DNA from: Tenacibaculum haliotis
GTDB lineage: Bacteria > Bacteroidota > Bacteroidia > Flavobacteriales > Flavobacteriaceae
Length of the DNA: 64,000 nt
Assembly (NCBI RefSeq): GCF_025215075.1
Contig: NZ_JAOBTH010000028.1
Coordinates: forward strand, 310,001 to 374,000
Reading direction: 5' to 3'
Shown: in pieces, positions 24,619 to 34,014 of the stretch
Position numbering within the stretch: position 1 is the first letter of the stretch
Layout of the letters: every line of letters starts with the position of its first letter
Translations under genes and position numbers: made by a program
The notes under the pieces: generated by a model
Told to the model about the DNA's origin: nothing
The model's input: only the letters and a program-made list of their open reading frames with translations
The model's database searches: none

Positions 24619-26049
24619 TTAATTATTTAACCCTTTTCTTGTCATCATTCCCCACTTTTTCTTTTTATTAAAATAATAATCATAATTACCTTTTATTGCC
24701 GCATATAGTGTAATTGGGTGTAACAAAAAAGGCTCTAAAAAAATAGTTAACATCAACTTAAGCCCTGTTCCTTTTTTAGGATATTGATGATACGTGTGTT
24801 CTTCTGTAAAAATAGCTAACAAACTATATGCAACTGCACTTAAGTATGCCGCAAGAAAAAAGCCAAGAATATACATTTCTTGTAAGTCTCTTACAATCAC
24901 CAAGAATATAAAAAAAAACACCCCTATTAATTCTACAATGGGCGCCATTCTTTCAAACAAAAACCAATACGGAAAACTTAACAACCCTAGCACTTTATAT
25001 TTATAATTTAAACCAATATTTCGGTGAGTTTTTAAGGTTTCTATAGTTCCTCTAGCCCAACGATTACGTTGTGAAATTAATATTTTATGATTATCCGGAG
25101 CCTCTGTCCAACATAAAGGATCTGGAATATAAGCTACTTTATATTTTTCATTTTTCTCCTCCATATACTTCCTCATCCGCACTACAACCTCCATATCTTC
25201 ACCTACCGTTTTTGTATCGTATCCACCAACTTTTAGCATTATATCTTTATCAAACATACCAAATGCACCTGAAATAACTAGCAATCCGTTTAGCCTACTC
25301 CATGCCATTCTTCCTAATAAAAAAGAACGTAAATATTCTAGCACTTGCATCCTAACCAGTAAGTTATCTGGAAAATTTACATCTATCAATTTACCGTTTT
25401 CTATTTTACAAGAATTAGCAATTCTTATTACACCTCCAGAAGCAATTACTTTTAAATCGGTATGCTCTAAAAAAGGTTTAATCATTTTTTGTAAACAATC
25501 TTCAACCAACAAGCAGTCAACATCAATACAAGCTACATAATCATTTTTACTGATATTTAAACCAGTATTTAAAGCATCTGCTTTACCTCCATTTTCCTTA
25601 TCTACAATAATTAAGTTTTTAAAGGCAGGGTTTTTAGATTTAAAAACACCTGCTCTTAAAGGCTTCGTTTCAATTGAATCATTAATTAAATAATCAACTT
25701 TTTCTAATTGATAGGTTTTTATTAATTTATCTAAACTATCATCTGTACTTCCGTCATTTATTATAATTACCTCATAATTTACATAATGGGTAGATAGTAG
25801 TGATCGTATATTTTCTACAATATTTAAACTTTCGTTGTAAGCGGGTGCTATTATTGAAATTGACGGAGCTAACTCTGAAGATAGAATATCTTTATAATTT
25901 ACATAACTATTTTTTTTAAAATAATTAATAGTTTCTACTCTTGAATATGCTGATAAAAGAATATAGGATGTGAATATTAATACTGAGTAAATCAGAAATA
26001 AATATTGAAATATATTTACTATAAGTGATATTATTTCTGCTTGACTCAT
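24619..26049 (-). CDS. Family-2 processive glycosyltransferase
   Basis: A 476-residue membrane glycosyltransferase of the cellulose/poly-GlcNAc/hyaluronan synthase type. One N-terminal transmembrane helix, a GT-A domain with IINDGSTDDS (D99), DVD (D176/D178), GED (D285) and QRNRW (327-331), then three to four C-terminal helices. The D, DxD, D, QxxRW set marks a processive enzyme that polymerises and extrudes a polysaccharide. Two bases separate it from the HEAT gene. In this operon it is the obvious polymerase; the sugar is unknown. Confidence 0.88.
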   Translation of the reverse strand: MSQAEIISLIVNIFQYLFLIYSVLIFTSYILLSAYSRVETINYFKKNSYVNYKDILSSELAPSISIIAPAYNESLNIVENIRSLLSTHYVNYEVIIINDGSTDDSLDKLIKTYQLEKVDYLINDSIETKPLRAGVFKSKNPAFKNLIIVDKENGGKADALNTGLNISKNDYVACIDVDCLLVEDCLQKMIKPFLEHTDLKVIASGGVIRIANSCKIENGKLIDVNFPDNLLVRMQVLEYLRSFLLGRMAWSRLNGLLVISGAFGMFDKDIMLKVGGYDTKTVGEDMEVVVRMRKYMEEKNEKYKVAYIPDPLCWTEAPDNHKILISQRNRWARGTIETLKTHRNIGLNYKYKVLGLLSFPYWFLFERMAPIVELIGVFFFIFLVIVRDLQEMYILGFFLAAYLSAVAYSLLAIFTEEHTYHQYPKKGTGLKLMLTIFLEPFLLHPITLYAAIKGNYDYYFNKKKKWGMMTRKGLNN

Positions 26050-26050
26050 T

Positions 26051-27166
26051 CTATAAATTATTTTCAGTGTAATTTATAATTCTAATACTATTTTCATCTT
26101 TTAGCTCTTCTTTTAATTTTAAGAAACTTTTAAAATTTATTTCTTTTAAAATCCTAATGGCTATAACTTTAATTTCAAATACAGTATTATTTACATGCTG
26201 TAATATAAATGATTCATCTTCTATTGAATGAATTTCTTCAATATATTTAAAAACTGCTATTTGTTCTTTTGTATTAAAACTCTCAAAACTTATTTTAAGT
26301 AAGGGCTTAGCTTCTATGGCATAAAAATCTTTTAAAAGATTAATTACTTTGTACTTAATATCATCGCTTTCATGGTGAAGTAATAATATTATTTCGTTTT
26401 TTGTATCTAATAAACCATATATTTTAACAAAATTTAGAGCAAAACCAACTACATATACGTTTTTAGATCTTAACCACTTTGTTATTTTATCTAAACTTGG
26501 CGTTTTTTGATTTTTAAATTTTGAGAGTGCTTCAAAAATACCAATTTCATCCCAAAGAGATATTGACACTTTTAGCTCATTTAAAAAGTCTAGGCCTTCA
26601 AACCCAAATAATTCTAAAAAATATAAATAGGCCTGTCTGCGAACTTCAGCATTTTCATGGTTTAAAAAATTTTTTATCCTTTCTCTCTCTTCTTCTATTC
26701 CAAACTTTCTACAGTCTCTTATAGCAATAACTATAATGTGCCATTCTTTAAAATGTAGCCTTAATTTTGTTTGCTTTAACAAACCTACTTCTCGGTACAT
26801 TTTTTTCGCAGATTCTTCCATAAGACCAGAAACTTCTCCTTTAAATTTTAATAAAGCTTCTGTAAGAATTCGTCTGTTATATACTTTTTGTAACGAAAAT
26901 TTAATTTCCTTAATAATTAACCTTTGGGCATTGTTTACCTCTAAGCTTTCTTTATTTGCATATAAATAAGAAATTATAAGTTCTTCGTATTTTTTTTGCT
27001 GCTTTTTTAAGTAAATCTGACGCTCTCTTATGCGTGTTCTTAAACGTTTTAAATATATGATAGCTATTGATAAGAAAATAAAAAACACAACAGCGAGTAT
27101 CCAAACTATTTTTACAAAAATGGGATAATCTTTAAAAAAGTAAAAATCTAAAGAGATGAAAATCAT
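26051..27166 (-). CDS. Membrane-anchored HEAT-repeat protein
   Basis: A 371-residue protein with one N-terminal transmembrane helix (about 14-36), a charged coiled-coil stretch (RLRTRIRERQIYLKKQQKK) and helical HEAT repeats such as HENAEVRRQAYLYFLELFG and HHESDDIKYKVINLLKDF. It is probably a cytosolic scaffold tied to the membrane beside the glycosyltransferase. It lies between the response regulator (16 bases) and the polymerase (1 base). No enzymatic motif is visible. Confidence 0.75.
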   Translation of the reverse strand: MIFISLDFYFFKDYPIFVKIVWILAVVFFIFLSIAIIYLKRLRTRIRERQIYLKKQQKKYEELIISYLYANKESLEVNNAQRLIIKEIKFSLQKVYNRRILTEALLKFKGEVSGLMEESAKKMYREVGLLKQTKLRLHFKEWHIIVIAIRDCRKFGIEEERERIKNFLNHENAEVRRQAYLYFLELFGFEGLDFLNELKVSISLWDEIGIFEALSKFKNQKTPSLDKITKWLRSKNVYVVGFALNFVKIYGLLDTKNEIILLLHHESDDIKYKVINLLKDFYAIEAKPLLKISFESFNTKEQIAVFKYIEEIHSIEDESFILQHVNNTVFEIKVIAIRILKEINFKSFLKLKEELKDENSIRIINYTENNL

Positions 27167-27182
27167 AAATTATGATAATTAT

Positions 27183-27554
27183 TTACAAAAGCGCTCTTTT
27201 TACCCGAATAATCAATTCATTTGGACTTAATGGCTTATTCATAAAATCATTAGCTCCTAATTTAAAGGCTTTTATGACCATCTCTTCTTGTCCTGTTGCA
27301 GAAAAAACAATTATAGGGGTTTGTTTTTTTAGTACATTTCTAACATGGCTTATAACTTCTAAACCATTTACATAATCCATCATTATATCTGTTAAAATTA
27401 AATCTGGCTTATGCGTTTCAATTAGTTCAATTGCTTTTTTACCATCTTCGGCAATAAATAAATCATAACATTTTTCTTTCTCTAATTTTAACTTTATCAG
27501 CATTAAAAATATCGAATTATCTTCTGCTATTACAATTTTTTTGTTATAACTCAT
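27183..27554 (-). CDS. Single-domain response regulator
   Basis: A 123-residue CheY-like receiver. Acidic pair in IVIAEDNS, phosphoacceptor aspartate in LILTDIMMD, the conserved switch residue in VFSATGQ and lysine in MNKPLSPNELI are all present. No output domain. First gene of the minus-strand polysaccharide operon, diverging by 90 bases from the Hpt gene. I infer that phosphorylation through the neighbouring relay controls the synthase complex by protein contact. Confidence 0.88.
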   Translation of the reverse strand: MSYNKKIVIAEDNSIFLMLIKLKLEKEKCYDLFIAEDGKKAIELIETHKPDLILTDIMMDYVNGLEVISHVRNVLKKQTPIIVFSATGQEEMVIKAFKLGANDFMNKPLSPNELIIRVKRALL

Positions 27555-27644
27555 TAATGTTCTATCTTTTAGTATATTTACTTTTATATAGATAATACAT
27601 ATATGGTATTTAAAGGGAATTACGAACTTACTAAAATTTAACTA

Positions 27645-28019
27645 ATGTTTGATAAAAAAAGGAACCCAAGTAGCATTGTAGATACTTCTTTTTTGAATGA
27701 ACAATTAGATGGTGACCCAGAGCAAATCGCAATGATGATCTCTCTTTTTTTAAAGCAAAGTCCCAAAAAAATAGCTGAACTAAAGGAAGGCGTTCAAAAA
27801 AATGATTTTATAGAAATTAAAGCTGCTGCTCACTTTTTAAAATCGTCTTTTGCTATCATGGGTATTTCTTCTAAAGACCTTTTATCTAAAGTTGAAAAAT
27901 TAAGCGCTACAAATAGTGAACTCGAAAAAATAAAAGCCTTCTGTACAGTTATATTTAAAAACTATCAAGAAAGTATTCTTGAATATAAAAAAATACTTTC
28001 TTTCATCAATACTAAATAA
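27645..28019 (+). CDS. Hpt-domain phosphotransfer protein
   Basis: A 124-residue helical protein. The segment AAAHFLKSSFAIMG carries the phosphorylatable histidine of Hpt domains with the usual HxLKSS environment. It would shuttle phosphate between a kinase or receiver and the divergent response regulator. It lies 10 bases before the kinase gene. Confidence 0.85.
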   Translation: MFDKKRNPSSIVDTSFLNEQLDGDPEQIAMMISLFLKQSPKKIAELKEGVQKNDFIEIKAAAHFLKSSFAIMGISSKDLLSKVEKLSATNSELEKIKAFCTVIFKNYQESILEYKKILSFINTK

Positions 28020-28029
28020 ACTATTATAT

Positions 28030-29999
28030 ATGCCTAGTAAATACATCCCTAAATTTATTGACTTTGCAACAAAAAATAATTTTAAATTAACCTTAGTAGC
28101 CTTACTCCTTTTACATAATATTCTAATAACAGTAGCCTGGACATTTAAAATCCCGCTATTTTATTTTACGGATAGTATAGCTTCAATCAAATTTAACACT
28201 GCTTTTTTATTCTTATTATCGTTATTTATTTTACTTATATATGATAACAAAGACAAGTTGTTTACTATTTTATGCTTCGTTATTACCTTATTTATATTTG
28301 GATTAAGTACAGCCACATTACTAGAGTATTACACTACTTACAATTTTAATACGGGTAATTTTTTAGTAACAGACACTTTTACAGAAGAACTTCCTGGAAG
28401 AATGTCTGAAGCAACTTCATTCTGTTTTGTTTTTTTAAGCATAAGTTTTATTGGTTTAAAACTCCTCAATAATACTACTAAAAAATTTGTGCGATATGCT
28501 ATTTTCATACCATTATTTTTATCTATTTTTTCTATTATTCTCTCTATATTTCAAATTCCTATCGAAGAAAGAATATCTTTCTTTAAAACAATGTCCACAC
28601 AAACCTCTGTAAGTTTTCTACTTATTTCTTTACTCGTAGTTTTTAATTCTTTTAATCTGCATTTTTATCAAATGTTATTTGGAAATAATATCGGTAGTAA
28701 ATCTTTACGTAGTTTAACGCCTTTCATTGTACTAATACCTATTCTGTCGAGTATTTTATTACTTAAATTTATAGACGATAAAGTTATAGACCCTCATTTT
28801 GGTCTTATTACACATACTGCTGTCCTAATTTTTTTAAGCCTTATTTATATTTATAATATTTCTTTAGGTTTAAATAAAACAAATCGATTTAGACGAAAAC
28901 TTAAAGAAAATATCGTTGATAAAAACGAAGAGTTAACACAATTTAAATACGCTTTAGATCAGATTGCAATTGTAGCTATTACTGATGAAAACGGAGTTAT
29001 TAAATACGCAAACAATAATTTTTGTAAAATCTCAAAATACCCAATAGCTGAAGTTATAGGTAATACAAGTACAATTGTTAGTTCTGGTTATCATTCAGAA
29101 TCTTTTTACTTAGGTGCTTGGGAAAAAGTATCTAAAGGTGAACCTTGGTTTGCTGAAGTAAAAAATAGAGCAAAAGACGGTACTTTTTATTGGACAGATA
29201 CTGTTATTGTTCCGTTAAAAAAGAGAGCAGGACATATTGATGAATACATGGCTATTAAGCTAGACATTACTAAGAAAAAAGAAGCTGAAGAGTTATTAAA
29301 CTCTAAATATGTAAAATCTTTAGAGCAAAAAAATAAAGAATTAGAGCAATTTGCTTACATCGCCTCTCATGATTTACAAGAGCCTTTAAGAACTATTACT
29401 AGTTTTTCTGATATTCTTAGAGAAGAATATAGCGACAAACTTGATGAACAAGCAAAGATGAGTTTTAAATTTATCACTGAAGCAACTGGTAGAATGAGTT
29501 CTCTTATCAAGTCTCTATTAGAATATTCGAGATTAGGACATCAACAAAAACTAACTACCATTAACTGCAATACAATACTTAAAAATATTATAACAGATTT
29601 AAATACAACAATAACACAAACAAATACTTCAATTAAATCAGAAGAACTACCTGTTTTAAAAGGGTCTAAAACTGGAATTAGATTATTGTTTCAAAACTTA
29701 ATTACAAATGCCATAAAATTTAGAAAAAAAGAGCGTGCTCCTATTATAAAAATTAATGCTGAAAAAAAGGTGCTTTTTGGGAGTTTTGTGTTGAAGATAA
29801 CGGAATAGGTATTGCTGAAGAGTTTCAAAAAAAGGTTTTTGCTATCTTTCAAAGACTACATTTAAAGAATGAATATGAAGGAACAGGAATTGGCCTTGCG
29901 CATTGCCAAAAAATCGTTAACTCACACGGCGGAGAAATTTGGATAGAATCATCACCCGGTAAAGGAAGTAAGTTCTTCTTTACCATTCTAAATGAATAA
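28030..29999 (+). pseudogene. Membrane PAS histidine kinase, frameshifted near ATPase domain
   Basis: ATG at 28030 follows the Hpt stop; a frame open further upstream overlaps that gene and is unlikely. About eight transmembrane helices (to about 290), a PAS domain (about 315-425), HisKA with the phosphorylated histidine in IASHDLQEPLRTI, then the ATPase N box in LLFQNLITNAIKF. The frame breaks at a run of seven A (29762-29768) and stops at 29808. In the next frame the missing part continues: [22 protein letters not shown] and [12 protein letters not shown], stopping at 29997-29999. Adding one A would restore a full kinase of about 656 residues. It could be a sequencing error, a true frameshift or slippage. 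Confidence 0.8.
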
Positions 30000-30002
30000 A
30001 TT

Positions 30003-30419
30003 ATGAAAAAAAAATTAAATTGCATTTTATTAATTGATGATGACGAGGCTACGAACTATATGCATCAATTAATTATAAAAAAAAATGATTGTACGAACAC
30101 TATCGTTTGCAAACAAAACGGACAACTTGCTTTAGACTATTTATTATCTATTGATGATAAAGGAAACGTACAACCAGACATTATCTTTTTAGACATTAAT
30201 ATGCATGGAATGAATGGGTGGGGTTTTTTAAAGCATTATAATAAGCTAAATAAAGAACAACAAGCCAAAATAGTTGTTGTTATGCTATCAACATCTACAG
30301 ATCCTGTAGACGTGGAAAAGGCTAAAGACATAGAATATGTAAGCCGTTTTAATCCAAAACCTTTAACAAATAATATGTTAAACGATATTTTGAAAGAACA
30401 CTTTCCTCAAAATTTTTAA
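30003..30419 (+). CDS. Response regulator receiver protein
   Basis: A 138-residue single receiver domain. LLIDDDEATNY holds the acidic triplet, IIFLDINMHGMNGWG the phosphoacceptor aspartate, VVMLSTSTDP the switch residue and FNPKPLT the conserved lysine. This is the subtype that often follows PAS kinases in Bacteroidota. It begins 3 bases after the kinase stop, so it is cotranscribed with Hpt and kinase. Confidence 0.88.
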   Translation: MKKKLNCILLIDDDEATNYMHQLIIKKNDCTNTIVCKQNGQLALDYLLSIDDKGNVQPDIIFLDINMHGMNGWGFLKHYNKLNKEQQAKIVVVMLSTSTDPVDVEKAKDIEYVSRFNPKPLTNNMLNDILKEHFPQNF

Positions 30420-30435
30420 AATTATTTTTAATAGC

Positions 30436-30470
30436 GTATTCTTTTAGAGTTTTATCCTCTTTAAGAATAC
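30436..30470 (+). terminator. Hairpin after response regulator
   Basis: GTATTCTTTTAGAG (30436-30449) and CTCTTTAAGAATAC (30457-30470) pair with two central mismatches. A weak T-rich tail follows. Possible end of the Hpt-kinase-regulator operon. Confidence 0.5.
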
Positions 30471-30612
30471 CCTATATATTTACCACCTAACTATTACACC
30501 TAATTCTCCGCATTTTTTGTAATAAACCACTGTTGAATTCTAAAAGGTTTTCTTCGTTGAAAATAACAAGGGACTTTCTAGAGCTTGAAAAAAATCCAAA
30601 GTCATCAATAAA

Positions 30613-31165
30613 CCATTTACACTACTGTTTGGACTTAGAACTGATGGTAAAAAAGAATTATATGCCTTTTGGATGAGTGTTTTAACAGATATAAAAGCCC
30701 GAGAAATACAAGATACATTAATCACTGCAACTGATATTCAAATAGCTTTACAGGCACTATAAAAACCATTTTACCGAACTCGGTTACTCAAATATTGACC
30801 ACGCATAAAATACTGTTTTTAAACCACTTACAAACAAACAAAAAAAAAAAAGACTTTAAAATAAAGTATACGACAAATATTCTTATGCCATAAAAAGTTG
30901 TTAAAACGACTGGAATGAACTCACCGTGTTTTTTGATTTTCTTATTGAAATAAGAGCCATAATTTACACCACTAATCTTATTGAAAACCTAAACGGAAAA
31001 ATTAGACAGCATACCAAAAAAAAATTGTCGTTCCCTACGGATGAAGCGATAATGAAACTGGTCTTTTTAGCACTAAGAAGAATTACTAAAAAATAGACAA
31101 TGCCTATTAGAAATTGAGGTATTATACTAAATCAATTTTTAGTTGTATTTCAAAATCAGGATTAA
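30613..31165 (+). pseudogene. IS256-family (Mutator-type) transposase remnant
   Basis: Broken frames of an IS256-type transposase. 30613-30762 reads PFTLLFGLRTDGKKELYAFWM, matching the family's segment before the second catalytic region. 30911-31165 reads WNELTVFFDFLIEIRAIIYTT and IENLNGKIRQHTKKKLSFPTD, the conserved C-terminus. Two Trp codons there have become stops (TAG 31094-31096 and TGA 31115-31117), and much of the middle is deleted or shifted. I could not locate terminal inverted repeats. 30471-30612 shows nothing else that I recognise. Confidence 0.75.
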
Positions 31166-31237
31166 ACTATAAATAATCTAATTATGAGTTTTTGAACTTA
31201 CACAGGTTTTAGTACAATGTCTCAAATTATTTAACAA

Positions 31238-31270
31238 AAAAATCCCGAGTATTTAATACTCGGGATTTTT
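31238..31270. terminator. Bidirectional terminator
   Basis: AAAAATCCCGAGTAT (31238-31252) and ATACTCGGGATTTTT (31256-31270) form a 15-bp stem with T runs on both strands. It ends the minus-strand redox operon. Confidence 0.9.
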
Positions 31271-31287
31271 GTATATCAATCTTAAAA

Positions 31288-31545
31288 TTATTTATCAATA
31301 GCTCCTAAAACACGTTTCATAAAATTATTTAACGCTTCCTTTTTAGGAGTACCATCTTTAACCATTTTATCAACCTCAAGAGCACCATACATGTTTGAAA
31401 TCAACTCACCAATAACATCTAACTCTTCATCTTTTAAAGACGAAACTTCCGTTAAAGCTTCTAATGTTTCAATTGTTTCAAGTATATAGTCTTGATCATT
31501 TTCCTCAATAAATGAAGTCAAATGTTTTATAACAGGTAATTTCAT
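31288..31545 (-). CDS. Small conserved protein (DUF6952-like)
   Basis: An 85-residue acidic helical protein (MKLPVIKHLTSFIEEND at the start, GTPKKEALNNFMKRVLG near the end). I recall similar small proteins beside thioredoxin and peroxiredoxin genes in flavobacteria, possibly DUF6952, but am not certain. No motif or signal peptide. It is the last gene of the redox operon, 80 bases after the thioredoxin gene. Confidence 0.6.
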   Translation of the reverse strand: MKLPVIKHLTSFIEENDQDYILETIETLEALTEVSSLKDEELDVIGELISNMYGALEVDKMVKDGTPKKEALNNFMKRVLGAIDK

Positions 31546-31625
31546 AACTACTTTCTATTTTTTAGGTCTAGTTAAGTCGAGACCTTATTAATACAATTTC
31601 TCTACTTTACTAAGTTCTATAGAAA

Positions 31626-31934
31626 TTATACTACTTCGTTTACTAAATCTTTTAACACATCAAACTTATTGGTTTGTGTTTGATTTACAAATACACCGTT
31701 TACAAAAGTTGCAAAGGTTGGCAAATTACTAACGTCTGCTAATTTTCTACTTTCAGGAAATTTTTCTGCATCTGCAATTACGAAAATAACTGATTCGTTT
31801 TCAGAAGCTAACTTCTTAAACTTAGGTTTCATTATACGGCAATTACCACACCAAGTTGCAGAATACTGTACTACAACAGTTTTATTTCCTGCAATTAATT
31901 CTTGTAAATTATCTTGACTTAATTCTTGTACCAT
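31626..31934 (-). CDS. Thioredoxin-family protein
   Basis: A 102-residue cytoplasmic thioredoxin. The active site is WCGNC (about residues 28-32) instead of the classical WCGPC, and the cis-proline lies in VSNLPTFATFVNG. It probably reduces the neighbouring peroxiredoxin, with thioredoxin reductase encoded at 48729. It lies 80 bases downstream of the peroxiredoxin gene across a long hairpin. Confidence 0.88.
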   Translation of the reverse strand: MVQELSQDNLQELIAGNKTVVVQYSATWCGNCRIMKPKFKKLASENESVIFVIADAEKFPESRKLADVSNLPTFATFVNGVFVNQTQTNKFDVLKDLVNEVV

Positions 31935-31944
31935 AATTTTATTT

Positions 31945-32006
31945 TATGAGAAAGGAGTCCGTGTATTTCATCCCCCAATTAGTACACGAACTAGATTCCT
32001 TTCATA
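31945..32006 (-). promoter_or_regulatory. Long hairpin between peroxiredoxin and thioredoxin genes
   Basis: GAAAGGA (31950-31956) pairs with TCCTTTC (31997-32003), and inside it CGTGTA (31960-31965) pairs with TACACG (31983-31988); the outer ATGA/TCAT extends it. It occupies most of the 80-base gap in the operon. It may be an attenuator or processing site that lowers thioredoxin relative to peroxiredoxin expression. Confidence 0.5.
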
Positions 32007-32014
32007 GTATTATA

Positions 32015-32656
32015 TTAGTGTGATGCTAAATATTCAGCAGTTCCTTTTGCATTTGGTTTCATAGCATCTTTACCTTCTTCCCAGTTTGCAGGACAAACCT
32101 CTCCGTTTGTTTGTACATGAGCATAAGCGTCAATTAAACGTAAAAATTCATTTACATTTCTACCAACTGGCATGTGGTTAATTCCTTCATGAAAAACAGT
32201 TCCTTCTTCGTCTATTAAATACGTAGCTCTGTAAGTTACATTATCTCCAACAACTTGTACTGTTTGTGTAGCTTCGTCAAAAACCTCATCAGTAATATCT
32301 AAAATACCTAAGATTGATGATAAATTACGGTTGCTATCAGCTAATAAAGGGTAAGTAACTCCTTCAATTCCTCCGTTATCTTTTGGTTGATTTAACCATG
32401 CGAAATGCACTTCAGGAGTATCACAAGAAGCTCCGATTACAATTGTATTTCTTTTTTCAAATTCACCTAAAGCTGCCTGAAAAGCGTGTAATTCTGTAGG
32501 ACATACAAATGTAAAATCTTTTGGATACCAGAATAACAATACTTTTTTCTTGTTATTTACTGCTTCTTCCAACACATTTAATTTGAACGTATCTCCCATC
32601 TCGTTCATTGCGTCTACATTTAAATCTGGAAATTTTTTACCTACTGCTGTTGCCAT
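32015..32656 (-). CDS. 2-Cys peroxiredoxin (AhpC/Tsa type)
   Basis: A 213-residue thiol peroxidase. The peroxidatic cysteine is in DFTFVCPTELHAF (about residue 52) with the conserved Pro and Thr, and the resolving cysteine in EVCPANW near 170. It detoxifies hydrogen peroxide and organic peroxides. Head of the redox operon, followed by thioredoxin and the small protein. Confidence 0.93.
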   Translation of the reverse strand: MATAVGKKFPDLNVDAMNEMGDTFKLNVLEEAVNNKKKVLLFWYPKDFTFVCPTELHAFQAALGEFEKRNTIVIGASCDTPEVHFAWLNQPKDNGGIEGVTYPLLADSNRNLSSILGILDITDEVFDEATQTVQVVGDNVTYRATYLIDEEGTVFHEGINHMPVGRNVNEFLRLIDAYAHVQTNGEVCPANWEEGKDAMKPNAKGTAEYLASH

Positions 32657-32696
32657 TTTTTTATTTTTTATTGATTTTTACTCATTTTTGATACCA

Positions 32697-32704
32697 CAAA
32701 TATA
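32697..32704 (-). promoter_or_regulatory. -7 box of peroxiredoxin promoter
   Basis: Read on the minus strand this is TATATTTG, an exact TAnnTTTG match, 40 bases before the peroxiredoxin start. Confidence 0.55.
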
Positions 32705-32800
32705 CCAAGCTAAACAAGTAGAAAAGAAAAAAATTGATGCTAATTTTTGATTTCAATATCAATTTTACTTATAGTTCTATTTGAGTGAAATCGATTTAAA

Positions 32801-33964
32801 CTATTTACTTGCAAATAACTTGATATCGTTTTCAGAAACTTCTTTTTCTCCAAGAATAATTAAACGTTCAACTACATTTCGCAATTCACGAATATTACCT
32901 GTCCAATCATAGGCTTGCAGTAATTTTATAGCACTACTCGAAAACCCTTTCTTTGGCATTCCTTGCTCTGTTGATATTTTCTCAGAAAAGAAATCTACCA
33001 ATAAAGGGATATCGTTTCTTCGGTCATTTAAAGCAGGTACTTTAATTAGAATTACTGCTAAACGATGGTATAAATCTTCTCTAAATCTACCTTCTGCAAT
33101 TTCCTTTTTTAAATCTTTATTTGTCGCTGCTACGATACGTACATTTACTTTTATGTCTTTATCAGAACCTACACGTTGAATTTTATTTTCTTGTAAAGCA
33201 CGCAATACTTTCGCTTGCGCAGACAAACTCATATCGCCAATTTCATCTAAAAAAATAGTTCCGCCATTAGCAGCTTCAAACTTTCCTGCACGGTCTTTAT
33301 TAGCACCTGTAAAAGATCCTTTTACGTGACCAAACAACTCACTTTCTATCAATTCAGACGGAATCGCAGCACAATTCACTTCAATCATTGAACCTTTTGC
33401 TCTGTCTGATTTTTCATGCAACCAATGTGCTACTAATTCTTTTCCTGTTCCGTTTGGCCCAGTAATTAAAACTCTAGCGTCGGTAGCAGCTACTTTTTCA
33501 ATGATTTCTTTAATGTGCGTAATTGCATCACTTTCACCAATCATTTGGTAACTTTTACTTACCTTTTTCTTTAATCGCTTGTTTTCTACAACCAATTCTT
33601 TTTTATCCAATGCATTGCGCACTGTATTTAATAATCGATTTAAATCTGGTGGTTTAGAAATATAATCAAATGCTCCTAAACGCATGGTATTTACCGCAGT
33701 ATCTAAATCTCCGTGACCAGAAATCATTACCATCGGAATTTCAGGCTTTATTTTTTTTGCTTTTTCCAATACTTCAACACCGTCCATTTTTGGCATTTTA
33801 ATATCGCATAAAACCAAATCGTAGTCTTTATTTTTAATCATTTCGATACCTACCAATCCATCTTCAGCTTCTTCAACCTCGTAAGCATCATTTTCTTCTG
33901 ATATTATTTTTTTTAACACTCTACGGATTGCCGCTTCGTCTTCTATGATTAATATTTTTGACAT
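32801..33964 (-). CDS. Sigma-54-type AAA+ response regulator lacking a DNA-binding domain
   Basis: A 387-residue protein with an N-terminal receiver (VLCDIKMPKMDG, about 50-60) and an AAA+ activator domain: Walker A variant GPNGTGKE, the sigma-54 loop as GSFTGA in place of the common GAFTGA, Walker B GGTIFLDEIGDM and the R-finger region near RFREDLYHR. The protein ends at LFASK soon after the AAA+ domain, leaving no room for a Fis-type helix-turn-helix. It would act on sigma-54 holoenzyme without specific enhancer binding. No kinase gene is adjacent. Confidence 0.85.
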   Translation of the reverse strand: MSKILIIEDEAAIRRVLKKIISEENDAYEVEEAEDGLVGIEMIKNKDYDLVLCDIKMPKMDGVEVLEKAKKIKPEIPMVMISGHGDLDTAVNTMRLGAFDYISKPPDLNRLLNTVRNALDKKELVVENKRLKKKVSKSYQMIGESDAITHIKEIIEKVAATDARVLITGPNGTGKELVAHWLHEKSDRAKGSMIEVNCAAIPSELIESELFGHVKGSFTGANKDRAGKFEAANGGTIFLDEIGDMSLSAQAKVLRALQENKIQRVGSDKDIKVNVRIVAATNKDLKKEIAEGRFREDLYHRLAVILIKVPALNDRRNDIPLLVDFFSEKISTEQGMPKKGFSSSAIKLLQAYDWTGNIRELRNVVERLIILGEKEVSENDIKLFASK

Positions 33965-34014
33965 TCTTCTTTAATTTATTTTTTTATAGATTACAATAAC
34001 CGCGCCAACCGAAA

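Noticed and set aside
30540..30725. Minus-strand 61-residue frame
   Set aside because: It lies over the transposase remnant, which has clear family matches on the plus strand.
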